A stretch of DNA of 13,905 bases from Chloroflexota bacterium (lineage in GTDB: Bacteria; Chloroflexota; Dehalococcoidia; UBA3495), in assembly GCA_022563275.1 (NCBI GenBank), contig JADFNR010000093.1, positions 1 through 13,905 of the forward strand, given 5' to 3'. The position numbers were made by a program, and so were the translations under genes. Of the stretch, positions 6,888 to 13,372 are shown piece after piece. Numbering within the stretch: position 1 is the first letter of the stretch; every line of letters begins with the position of its first letter. The notes beneath the pieces are model-generated. The model had not been told where the DNA came from. It saw only the letters and a list, made by a program, of their open reading frames with translations, and searched no databases.

Positions 6888-9395
6888 CTACTGCAACTCC
6901 GCAACCGTGACCCCGTCGCCACCTGGCCCCTCGCCGTTCTGGGCCGACGTCACCAGGGGATGGCCGCCCAGGTATTCCCGGATGGCCTGGCGCAGTGCTC
7001 CGGTGCCCTTGCCGTGGATGATCCGGACCGAGCCGGCCCCATCCAAAGCGGCGTCGTTGAGGGCTTCATCCACCCGGCTCAACGCCTCGTCCACCCGCAG
7101 GCCGCGCAGGTCCAGATCGGCGCTGGGGCCTTTACTAGACCCTTTCCGGTGCGCCCGGTCCAGGTACACTCCCTTGGAAGCCGCCGCGGGTCGCCCCTCG
7201 GCCTGCCGCTCCAACTGGTACACCGGGATCTTGGCCCGCATGGTGCCCAGCAATACTTCGACGCGGTCCTGGCTGTCGGCCGGGGAGATGACTTCCACCG
7301 GCTGGGCGATGCCACGGATGTAGACGCGGTCCCCTTCTTTAAGGTTGGCCTGCCACTGTGCCCTTTCGACTTCGATGGGAGACCAGTCGGCCGAGTCCAG
7401 TTGACGCTGGACCTCCCGTACCTCGGTCTGATGGGCCTGAATCTCCTGTCGTGACGCCGCGTTGGCCCTTGCGGCGGCGCTGGCCCGCGATTCGGCATCC
7501 TGCCGCAACTCGGCGGCCTCCAGCGAGCGTTCGGCCCTGGCCAGCCGGTCCAATATCCCGCTGATGCGGCCCTGCAGCTCCTGACGCGATTCCTCCACCA
7601 GATTGGCCTTGGCCGATTCCACGTCGGCCAACTGGGCGTCCAATTCCCGCTGCTTCCGCACCGCATCCGAGGTGGCGGTCTCGGCCTCCTCCCGCAGTTC
7701 CTCCACCACCCGGCGTTCCTGCTGTAATTCCTGCAGCAGCTCTTCAGTCGCTTGTTCAACGGGGGAGATGCCGCTGCGGGCGTCGTCAATGACCTCTTGA
7801 GGCACCCCCAGCCGGGCCGCGATGGTCAGCGCGTAGCTGCGTCCGGGCAGGCCCAGGGTTACGTGGTAGGTGGGCTCCAGGGTGTTCGGGTCCAGGTCCA
7901 CGCTGGCGTTGACCATGCCCGGCTGGTCCTGGACGAACCTGGCGACCCCCCGGTGATGGGTGGTGCCCACCACGAACGAACCGATCTTCTGGAAATACCG
8001 GAGTACGGCGCTGGCCAAGGCGGAACCCTCTTCCGGGTCGGTGCTGGTGCCCAGTTCGTCCACCAACACCAGGGAAAGGACCGTGGCCCGGGACATGATC
8101 CCCTTCAGGTTAGTGATGTGGGAGCTGAAGGTGGACATGGACTGCTGGATGCTCTGCTGGTCGCCGATGTCCGCGTAGATGCCGTCGAAACGGGGGAAAT
8201 GGGCCTCCTCGGCGGGCACGTGCAGGCCGGCTTGGGCCATCATCGCCAGCAGCCCCACCGTTTTCAGGGTTACCGTCTTGCCTCCGGCGTTGGGACCGGT
8301 GATCAACATCACTCCCTGGTCCCGGTCCAAGTCGATGCTAACAGGGACCACTTTGCCGGTGAGCAGGGGGTGGCGGGCCCGGACCAGTCTCAGATGCCGG
8401 TCCGCCACTTCCTGGTCGGCCACCCACGGGGCCACCGCGTTGGTGGCGGCCGAGTAGCGGGCCTTGGCGATATCCAGGTCGAGTCTGGCCATCAGGTCCA
8501 GAGTCAGCAGCAGGTCTTCTCCCGACATTCCAACCATCCCGGACAACTGCCGCAGCACCCGCTCCACCTCCCTTTCCTCGGCCAGCCGGGACTCCCGCCA
8601 GCGGTTGCCCGCCTCGATGGCCGGCATGGGCTCGACGAACACCGTGGCCCCGCTGTCGGACACGTCATGGACGATGCCCGGCACCCGGTACCGCATCTCG
8701 GCCTTGATCAGCAGCACCATCCGGCCGTTGCGCTGGGTGATCAGCGGTTCTTGGACCACCTCCGACCGCTGTAGACGGCGCAGGTTGCGCTCCATGATCT
8801 CGTTGAGCCGGTTCTGGGCGTGGCGTGCCTCCTGCCTCAGGTTGTGCAAGACCGGGCTGGCGTTGTCCAGCACCTCGCCGGCCTGGCTGATGGCGCCGGA
8901 GATGGCCCGCTCCAAGTCACCCAATTCAGGGATGTTTTCAGAGACGCTGGTCAGCAGCGGTATCTCTTCGTGGCGGCCCAGTTCGGTGCGGTCATAGCGG
9001 GCCGCCCGGAGCAATTCTCTAACCTTGAACAGTTCCTCGCCGCGCAGCAGTCCGCCCAGCAGAGCGCGCTGGAACAACTCCCGGAAGTCCTGGTCCGGCC
9101 CAAATTCCAGGCCGCCGCCCTGGTCCAGATACTGACGGGCCTCGGAGGTCTCCTGCAGCCGGGTGGCGATCTCCAACAGGTCGCGGGTGGGGGTTAGCGC
9201 TCTGGCCCGCTCACCCCCCACGATCGTATGGGTGTACCCGGCGACCAGTTCCCGGACTTTATCGAACTCCAACAGCGGGCCGGCAAAGTCGAAGCCGCCC
9301 AGATCGCTGTCCCACGGGCGAGGCGCGGTCCGAGTACTGAAATCGTGCCCAATAGATTCTGGCGGGTTGTTGGGTTCCAGTTCAGCGTCGCTCAA
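6888..9395 (-). CDS. mutS2: MutS2 ATPase/Smr-domain protein (collided-ribosome and DNA-processing factor)
   Basis: MutS2 is a MutS paralogue without the mismatch-binding domain. In B. subtilis it binds collided ribosomes and splits them (also called RqcU); in other bacteria it is linked to suppression of homologous recombination. The 835-residue product shows the core/lever helices, SDSGATVFVEP (246-256), Walker A GPNAGGKT (367-374), STFSSHI (421-427), Walker B LVLVDELG (442-449), the TTHH switch (478-481), a long coiled coil (about 545-670), a small beta (KOW-like) region with GDRVYIRGIAQPVEVI (688-703), and a C-terminal Smr domain with LDLRG (761-765) and HGKGTGALR (794-802). Both Smr motifs associated with nuclease activity are intact. 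About 35 extra N-terminal residues precede the usual start of homology. The start is TTG. An in-frame TGA lies two codons upstream and no early Met exists; GGTGA just before it may serve as ribosome site. It is probably co-transcribed with the VLRF1-like gene. Confidence 0.95.
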   Translation of the reverse strand: MSDAELEPNNPPESIGHDFSTRTAPRPWDSDLGGFDFAGPLLEFDKVRELVAGYTHTIVGGERARALTPTRDLLEIATRLQETSEARQYLDQGGGLEFGPDQDFRELFQRALLGGLLRGEELFKVRELLRAARYDRTELGRHEEIPLLTSVSENIPELGDLERAISGAISQAGEVLDNASPVLHNLRQEARHAQNRLNEIMERNLRRLQRSEVVQEPLITQRNGRMVLLIKAEMRYRVPGIVHDVSDSGATVFVEPMPAIEAGNRWRESRLAEEREVERVLRQLSGMVGMSGEDLLLTLDLMARLDLDIAKARYSAATNAVAPWVADQEVADRHLRLVRARHPLLTGKVVPVSIDLDRDQGVMLITGPNAGGKTVTLKTVGLLAMMAQAGLHVPAEEAHFPRFDGIYADIGDQQSIQQSMSTFSSHITNLKGIMSRATVLSLVLVDELGTSTDPEEGSALASAVLRYFQKIGSFVVGTTHHRGVARFVQDQPGMVNASVDLDPNTLEPTYHVTLGLPGRSYALTIAARLGVPQEVIDDARSGISPVEQATEELLQELQQERRVVEELREEAETATSDAVRKQRELDAQLADVESAKANLVEESRQELQGRISGILDRLARAERSLEAAELRQDAESRASAAARANAASRQEIQAHQTEVREVQRQLDSADWSPIEVERAQWQANLKEGDRVYIRGIAQPVEVISPADSQDRVEVLLGTMRAKIPVYQLERQAEGRPAAASKGVYLDRAHRKGSSKGPSADLDLRGLRVDEALSRVDEALNDAALDGAGSVRIIHGKGTGALRQAIREYLGGHPLVTSAQNGEGPGGDGVTVAELQ

Positions 9396-9398
9396 CGT

Positions 9399-10154
9399 TC
9401 ACCAATCAAGGGCCCAGACGCGGCTCTCGTGGAGGGTGCTGCCCAGGTCGTCCAGGGTGTCGCGTTTGGGGTCCCGTATGTTCAATCTTCGCTTCAGCGT
9501 TATGTCTTTGTACTCGTCCAGGCGGGGACAGACTTTAAGAAAGCCGTTCAAGGTGAACTTCTCTCCGCCCAATATCACGTGGTCCAATTCCCCCGCCACC
9601 GGGTCGAATTGGGCCCGGATGGTCTCGCACACCTTAATATACAAACGCCGCATCTGGCCTTCCCTGACCCGGGTGTAGCGGAGTTGGGACGTGCCCCCGG
9701 CGCTGTGTTTGCCCTTCACGTAGCGTGAATCGGTCTTTGATGAGGCCAGGTCTCCGCCCCGGTATACCGCCACCGAGTAGCGGCCCAGGCGCACCAGCAC
9801 CACCCCGACCGTGCGGTCCGCGTCCAGAAGCGACCAGAGCGGTCCCTCGTCCCAAGTGTCGTATTGGCTGCTTTCGGTCACCGGGAAGGGCGGAGCCAGG
9901 ACCAGCGCCCGGTCCCCGGCGCGAAACCCCACCAGGCCGCAGCCACTTTCTTCCGGCGTCTTCCCCAACCGGGCCAGCCGCTCCCGCCATTCCGGCGACT
10001 CGGCGGTATCGCCGGGCCGCAGATAGATGGACGACGCAGCTTCTCCCTCGCCTGGCTTCCGCACGTTCAAAAGATTGCGCAGCCGGTCCTTGGTGAGCCA
10101 GTCTCCGTTGAGGCCGGCCGCAGGCGTGGCGGTTTTGTGTCTAGCTTCGGTCAT
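9399..10154 (-). CDS. Probable VLRF1-type (Vms1/ANKZF1-like) peptidyl-tRNA hydrolase/release factor
   Basis: The 251-residue soluble protein resembles the VLRF1 branch of the eRF1 domain-2 fold, which hydrolyses peptidyl-tRNA on stalled large ribosomal subunits (Vms1 in yeast, ANKZF1 in humans). Bacterial members have been described from actinobacteria and Chloroflexi. The key evidence is the block at 144-175: KGKHSAGGTSQ followed by a basic, amphipathic helix (LRYTRVREGQMRRLYIKV). The GGTSQ loop, with Gln157, corresponds to the Vms1 loop whose Gln is needed for catalysis. Before it is an alternating strand pattern (TVGVVLVRLGRYSVAVYRGG, 115-134), and after it GELDHVILGGEKFTLNGFL (188-206), as expected of the fold. 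I chose ATG 10154, downstream of a likely promoter. A GTG at 10190 would lie upstream of the predicted transcript start. The TGA stop is one codon from the mutS2 TTG. Zinc finger, ankyrin and p97-binding parts of eukaryotic Vms1 are absent. The family call rests on motif recall and should be tested by profile search. Confidence 0.68.
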   Translation of the reverse strand: MTEARHKTATPAAGLNGDWLTKDRLRNLLNVRKPGEGEAASSIYLRPGDTAESPEWRERLARLGKTPEESGCGLVGFRAGDRALVLAPPFPVTESSQYDTWDEGPLWSLLDADRTVGVVLVRLGRYSVAVYRGGDLASSKTDSRYVKGKHSAGGTSQLRYTRVREGQMRRLYIKVCETIRAQFDPVAGELDHVILGGEKFTLNGFLKVCPRLDEYKDITLKRRLNIRDPKRDTLDDLGSTLHESRVWALDW

Positions 10155-10167
10155 TATGTTCAGGAAA

Positions 10168-10176
10168 ATTGTACCA
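10168..10176 (-). promoter_or_regulatory. Extended -10 promoter of the VLRF1-like/mutS2 unit
   Basis: Read on the minus strand, TGGTACAAT gives TGn plus TACAAT, five of six matches to TATAAT. No -35 hexamer is recognisable 17 bases upstream (AGGGAA). The predicted start of transcription is about 10161, only some 7 bases before the ATG at 10154, and no Shine-Dalgarno fits. The message may therefore be almost leaderless. Confidence 0.5.
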
Positions 10177-10190
10177 CTGCGGGCTCCCAC

Positions 10191-10219
10191 TTCCCTGGAG
10201 ATTGCGGGGGGCTTAAAAT
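10191..10219 (+). promoter_or_regulatory. Possible promoter of the DinB-family gene
   Basis: TAAAAT at 10214-10219 matches the -10 consensus at five of six positions. The hexamer 17 bases upstream, TTCCCT at 10191-10196, is a poor -35. Transcription would start near 10226, about 24 bases before the ATG. The element lies back to back with the minus-strand promoter at 10168-10176, making 10155-10249 a divergent control region. Confidence 0.35.
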
Positions 10220-10249
10220 GGCCTCATCAGGCACACGGAGGAACAACCA

Positions 10250-11050
10250 ATGGCGCCGGAACAGAACTTGACCCCGCTCCAACGGCAGGCAAGGGTGTTG
10301 GAGCGGCTGGACGAGGGGCACAAGACGCTCCACGCCTCCCTGGAAGGGATCGACCCGGAGGACGCTTTCTTGGGCTCCCGGTGGTCGGTCTGGGAGGTGC
10401 TGAACCATCTGGACACGGAAAAATTCGTGGCGGCTTTGGAAGACATAGCCGCGGGAAAGATGGACATGCTGCCTCCCTTCACCAGCCGCGAGGAGAAACT
10501 TAAAACGGACATCGCCCATCTGGACGAGAATTACCTGCGTTTCCGGGCGCTGGTGGAGGGCCTGACCGAGGAACAGATGTCCCAGCCCGTGACTCAACCC
10601 AACCCCCGCAATTCCTTTCCAGGGCTGACCATGCTTGAATTGGTCGAGCGTTCGTCGGGCCACGAAGCCACCCACGCCCGCCAGATCGTGGAGACCCGCA
10701 AATACGTGGAGGCCTTCGCGGCCAAGGAACGGGCCGTGACGTTCATCGCATTGAACCCTGACCGGCCCACCGAGATCGGCGCCGCAACCGTCGGCCTGCT
10801 GAAGCACGCCGACTACGTGGCAGGCTCCCCCGAAGCCCTGGAAGCCGTGCGAGATGTCGCCGGCGGGACCGAGTTGGTGCTGAACGGCCAGAACACCGGC
10901 GAGATAATATCCCGGTTGGGCCGGGAATCCCGCACCGGGCTATGGGCGGTGGTCTGCACCATCGGAAGCCCATCCGAGTCTCACGCAGAACTATTACAGG
11001 CCGCGGAGAAGCATTGCGACAAGGTTGTGATTCGGCAGGCAGCCCAGTAG
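10250..11050 (+). CDS. DinB-family four-helix protein with an unassigned C-terminal region
   Basis: DinB/YfiT-like proteins are four-helix bundles with a three-His metal site; many are bacillithiol- or mycothiol-dependent transferases, many others uncharacterised. Residues 10-155 fit: a metal His in WSVWEVLNHLD (His53) and a second pair in GHEATHARQI (His138, His142), the standard HxxxH arrangement. Most family members end near residue 160-180. Here a further ~105 residues (about 161-266) follow, alternating strand-like (AVTFIAL, TELVLN, LWAVVCTIG, KVVIRQ) and helical segments such as GLLKHADYVAGSPEALEAV. This suggests a small alpha/beta domain that I do not recognise. The ATG at 10250 has a strong GGAGGA (10237-10242) seven bases upstream. 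The gene is divergent from the VLRF1-like gene and 130 bases before the NIPSNAP gene, which has its own promoter. The substrate thiol, if any, is unknown. Confidence 0.8.
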   Translation: MAPEQNLTPLQRQARVLERLDEGHKTLHASLEGIDPEDAFLGSRWSVWEVLNHLDTEKFVAALEDIAAGKMDMLPPFTSREEKLKTDIAHLDENYLRFRALVEGLTEEQMSQPVTQPNPRNSFPGLTMLELVERSSGHEATHARQIVETRKYVEAFAAKERAVTFIALNPDRPTEIGAATVGLLKHADYVAGSPEALEAVRDVAGGTELVLNGQNTGEIISRLGRESRTGLWAVVCTIGSPSESHAELLQAAEKHCDKVVIRQAAQ

Positions 11051-11061
11051 CGTCAGCCCGT

Positions 11062-11090
11062 TTGCCCCGCCGAATCAGTTTTGCTACACT
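11062..11090 (+). promoter_or_regulatory. Promoter of the tandem NIPSNAP gene
   Basis: TTGCCC (11062-11067) as -35 and TACACT (11085-11090) as -10 are separated by exactly 17 bases, and TGC directly before the -10 makes an extended -10. Each hexamer matches the consensus at four of six positions. Transcription would begin near 11097, giving a leader of about 84 bases. Confidence 0.55.
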
Positions 11091-11105
11091 GTCGCGTAAC
11101 TTCAC

Positions 11106-11145
11106 GCCCGCCTGTGACTAAGCTCAGACCTGAGCCTGGGCGGGC
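11106..11145 (+). promoter_or_regulatory. Structured leader of the NIPSNAP gene
   Basis: Nested inverted repeats form a two-level hairpin. The outer stem is GCCCGCC (11106-11112) with GGCGGGC (11139-11145). The inner stem is GCTCA (11122-11126) with TGAGC (11131-11135) around a GACC loop. The spacers are unequal (9 and 3 bases). No T tract follows, so it is not a good terminator for the DinB gene. It falls within the predicted leader, 22 bases before the ribosome site. Role unknown. Confidence 0.45.
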
Positions 11146-11180
11146 AAGCAGAAAGCAATCGACCCCGGAGAGGAGCCGCC

Positions 11181-11801
11181 ATGATCTACGAAGTGCGTAC
11201 CTATACCCTGAAACCCGGCAGCGTCCCTGAATTCGAGAAGAATTTCGGCGAGGCCCTGCCCTACCGCGAGAAATACTCCAAGCTGGGAGCTTTCTGGCAC
11301 ACCGAGATCGGCCCGTTGAACCAGGTGATCCACGTTTGGCCCTACGAGAGCGTGGAAGAGCGTGACAGCATCCGCGCCGAGGCCGCCAAGGACGACCACT
11401 GGCCGCCGCCCAATGACCCCGAAATGTACGTCAGCATGAACTCGGAGATATTCATCCCCGCGCCTTTCATGCGTCCTTTGGGAGGAGACCAGAAGTTGGG
11501 CAATATCTATGAGATGCGCTCCTACACCTACAAGACCGGCAGCATGGGCAAGGTGATCGACATCTGGGCCGACGCCGTCCCTCACCGGGAGGAGTACTCC
11601 CCCTTGGCCGCCGCGATGTATACCGACGTGGGGGGACTGAACAAGTGGGTCCACATCTGGCCCTACGAAGACCTGGAAGAGCGGAACCGCATCCGCGCCG
11701 AAGCCTCCAAGAACCCCCACTGGCCGCCCCCCACCCGTGAGTGGCTGGTGAACCAAGAGAACAAGATCATGGTGCCCTCCTCATTCTCGCCCATGCACTG
11801 A
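11181..11801 (+). CDS. Tandem NIPSNAP-domain protein
   Basis: NIPSNAP domains are small ferredoxin-like alpha/beta folds of the dimeric alpha-beta barrel kind. Bacterial members have no settled function; related folds include monooxygenase- and dehydratase-type enzymes. The 206-residue product is two copies in series: residues 2-77 and 109-184 align without gaps, with 40 of 76 identities by my hand count. Shared landmarks are IYE-R-YT at the start, the G-LN....H-WPYE core, EER..IRAEA and the HWPPP ending. A linker (78-108) joins them. One chain can thus form the barrel that single-domain homologues make as dimers. There is no signal peptide or membrane segment. The ribosome site GGAGAGGAG (11167-11175) is strong, six bases before the ATG. 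The gene has its own promoter, a structured leader and a strong terminator, so it appears to be a well-expressed single-gene unit. Confidence 0.88.
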   Translation: MIYEVRTYTLKPGSVPEFEKNFGEALPYREKYSKLGAFWHTEIGPLNQVIHVWPYESVEERDSIRAEAAKDDHWPPPNDPEMYVSMNSEIFIPAPFMRPLGGDQKLGNIYEMRSYTYKTGSMGKVIDIWADAVPHREEYSPLAAAMYTDVGGLNKWVHIWPYEDLEERNRIRAEASKNPHWPPPTREWLVNQENKIMVPSSFSPMH

Positions 11802-11844
11802 GGCGGCGCGCCGCGTTTCGTTTGGACGAGTGTTTCAGTATTCG

Positions 11845-11886
11845 AGAGGAGGGTCTGCCGATGAATCTCGGTAGGCCCTCCTTTGT
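11845..11886 (+). terminator. Strong intrinsic terminator after the NIPSNAP gene
   Basis: A 14-bp stem (11848-11861 with 11868-11881, including two G-U pairs) closes a 6-base loop TGAATC. Three more A-T/G-U pairs extend it at the base, and TTTGTGG follows. The stem starts GGAGGG and ends CCCTCC. It stands 46 bases after the NIPSNAP stop. Confidence 0.8.
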
Positions 11887-11949
11887 GGTTCAGGCGTCAT
11901 TCAGGGAACGGTACTGAACCAGTGGATCTCGCTCCAGACGAACATATCC

Positions 11950-12101
11950 CGTAGGCGCGGGTTTTTAACCCGCCCTTTCCTTCGCAGTGATAGCTATGGG
12001 ATAGAAGAGGTTACCGGGTAACGGTAAAATAACCCACGAAACCCTGGCGGGCACAAGCATGGTTTACGAGAGTCCAGGCGGGTTGGAAACCCGCGCCTAC
12101 G
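11950..12101. repeat. REPIN-like inverted pair of palindromic repeats
   Basis: A 25-base unit at 11950-11974 recurs in inverted orientation at 12077-12101 with 23 of 25 positions equal; the only differences are two adjacent bases in the hairpin loop (TT versus CC). Each unit is itself a palindrome: GCGGGTT (11957-11963) pairs with AACCCGC (11967-11973), and the other arm does the same. The 102-base interior has a small hairpin GTTAC-CGG-GTAAC (12010-12022) and no open frame. Two inverted REP-like palindromes around a spacer is the structure of a REPIN, a non-autonomous element mobilised in other bacteria by RAYT transposases. No transposase is in the window and no target-site duplication is evident. 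Confidence 0.65.
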
Positions 12102-12203
12102 AATGCCCAGCGGCCATAGCGGCTTCAAATGGCGTGCCCCTACGCCTGCTCCCTGAACAATAGCCCTCGGTAAACATACGCTTGTTTGGACTGGGACTTT
12201 TTT

Positions 12204-12923
12204 ATGAATAACATTGACCAACAACTGGAAGAACTGGTCACGGCCAACCGGATTTTGGCGCGGGAGGGCGTTGTCGACGCCTATGGCCACGTCAGCATCC
12301 GGCACCCGGAAAACCCCGGCCGGTACATCCTGTCCCAGTCGCGGGCCCCTGACTTGGTGGACATCGCCGATCTGATGGAATACACCCTGGAGGGAGAACC
12401 CATCGACCAGCAAAGCCGCTCCATGTATACCGAGCGGCCGATCCACGGCGGCATCTACGAGGCTCGGGAAGATGTGATGGCCATCGTGCATAATCACTCG
12501 CCGACGGTGATTCCGTTCACCGTCACCAACACGCCGCTGCGGCCCATGTTTCACCTGGCGGCCCTGACCGGGCCGGAACTGCCCGTCTGGGACATCCGCG
12601 ACAACTTCCAAGACACCAACCTACTGGTCACCACCATGGACCAGGGCCGGGACCTGGCCCGTTGCCTGGGCGGCCACCGGGTATCCCTGATGCGAGGCCA
12701 CGGATGTGTTATTGCCGGCAAGTCGATACGCGAAGTGGTGATGGCTTCGGTCTACCTTCAGGTCAACGCCGGGCTCTTGCTGGAGTCCCTGCGTCTGGGT
12801 GAGGTCAAATACCTGTCGCCGGGCGAGATTAAAATGATGACGGAAAGCCAGATGAGCCTCACCGGCCAAGAACGGGCCTGGGAGTACTGGTCCCATCGGG
12901 CCGGCCGCGGCGGGGCCGCATAG
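12204..12923 (+). CDS. Class II aldolase/adducin-family protein, decarboxylase-like subgroup
   Basis: A zinc-dependent enzyme of the fold that includes L-fuculose-1-phosphate aldolase, L-ribulose-5-phosphate epimerase and decarboxylases of hydroxy-carboxymuconic semialdehyde or pyridine dicarboxylates. The 239-residue product has DAYGHVSIRHPENPGRYILSQ at the N-terminus (25-45), a catalytic-position Glu77 in TERPIHGGIY, the metal pair His96 and His98 in VHNHSP, the third metal His166 in MRGHG, and the tail YLSPGE. The wording around SRAPDLV, VIPF and PLRPMFH is closer to the decarboxylase-like subgroup than to sugar-phosphate aldolases; the substrate remains unknown. I chose ATG 12204; a TTG at 12186 would add only six residues (MDWDFF) and has no better ribosome site. 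The stop is two bases before the start of the NTF2-like gene, so the two are coupled. Confidence 0.85.
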   Translation: MNNIDQQLEELVTANRILAREGVVDAYGHVSIRHPENPGRYILSQSRAPDLVDIADLMEYTLEGEPIDQQSRSMYTERPIHGGIYEAREDVMAIVHNHSPTVIPFTVTNTPLRPMFHLAALTGPELPVWDIRDNFQDTNLLVTTMDQGRDLARCLGGHRVSLMRGHGCVIAGKSIREVVMASVYLQVNAGLLLESLRLGEVKYLSPGEIKMMTESQMSLTGQERAWEYWSHRAGRGGAA

Positions 12924-12925
12924 CG

Positions 12926-13324
12926 ATGACCCAACCGGAACCGGAGACGGTCGAGGAGATAAAGGCCGCCAACCAGCGGTTCTACGACGCCTTCTCCGAC
13001 CTGGACATCGCCGGCATGGAGCGCGTTTGGGAGAACTCAGACCGGGCCCTGTGCGTTCACCCCGGCTGGGCCCCCTTGATCGGCTGGGATGACATCCGCC
13101 AGAGCTGGGACCGGATCTTCCAGAACACCGCCCTGATGCAGTTCCAGGTGCGCTACCTGAACGTGATCGTCCAGGGAGAATTCGGCTGTGTCACCTGTGT
13201 CGAGGGCATCACCAGCGTGGTGCAGGGACAGGCCACCAACTTCAGCACCTTCGCCACCAACATATTCGCCCGCTACGAGGACGGCTGGCGCATGGTCGCT
13301 CACCACGCCTCTCAAGGAGGCTGA
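12926..13324 (+). CDS. NTF2-like (SnoaL/ketosteroid-isomerase-type) protein
   Basis: A 132-residue single-domain protein of the NTF2-like superfamily, a cone-shaped fold used by small isomerases, hydratases and binding proteins. The typical opening helix pattern is present (EEIKAANQRFYDAFSDLDIAGMERVW, 10-35). It is followed by CVHPGW (43-48), GWDDIRQSWDRIF (53-65), and the paired strands ending in FARYEDGWRMVAHHAS (114-129), where the late Trp and His-His are common in this branch. No signal peptide is seen. Only two bases (CG) lie between the preceding stop and this ATG, and no good ribosome site is visible, so it depends on translation of the aldolase-family gene. A shared pathway is likely, perhaps with this protein acting on the product or stabilising the partner, but no reaction can be assigned. 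Confidence 0.82.
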   Translation: MTQPEPETVEEIKAANQRFYDAFSDLDIAGMERVWENSDRALCVHPGWAPLIGWDDIRQSWDRIFQNTALMQFQVRYLNVIVQGEFGCVTCVEGITSVVQGQATNFSTFATNIFARYEDGWRMVAHHASQGG

Positions 13325-13372
13325 TCCAGCCTGCCCCACCCCCAGTTATTTCCCCCACCGCCTCAGCCATCC

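Larger units (their letters stand above)
11802..12203. other. 402-base non-coding region with terminator and palindromic repeats
   Basis: I find no credible gene here. It contains the NIPSNAP terminator (11845-11884) and a REPIN-like inverted pair (11950-12101). The rest (12102-12203) includes the phrase GTGCCCCTACGCC, which resembles a fragment of another GC-rich repeat, and a T-rich run just before the aldolase-family start. No convincing promoter for that gene could be picked out, although one must lie here if the NIPSNAP terminator works. Confidence 0.7.

Noticed and set aside
7752..8774. Large plus-strand open frame (340 codons) opposite mutS2
   Set aside because: Rich in Gly/His/Gln/Val, no recognisable domain, and entirely within the strongly conserved mutS2 gene; typical antisense shadow in GC-rich DNA. 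The same applies to long antisense frames at 527-1117, 3427-4128 and 5131-5964.
6888..9395. Mismatch-repair MutS1
   Set aside because: No mismatch-binding N-terminal domain, and the C-terminal Smr domain with LDLRG and HGKGTGALR identifies MutS2.
10155..10190. GTG start at 10190 for the VLRF1-like protein
   Set aside because: It lies upstream of the best promoter and adds twelve residues without family character.
11950..12101. CRISPR array
   Set aside because: Only two units exist, in inverted orientation, each palindromic, with one 102-base spacer and no cas genes.
11891..12157. Wider inverted repeat from CAGGCGT/ACGCCTG and TTCAGGGA/TCCCTGAA
   Set aside because: The two pairs occur in the wrong relative order for a single nested stem and are short; likely coincidental.
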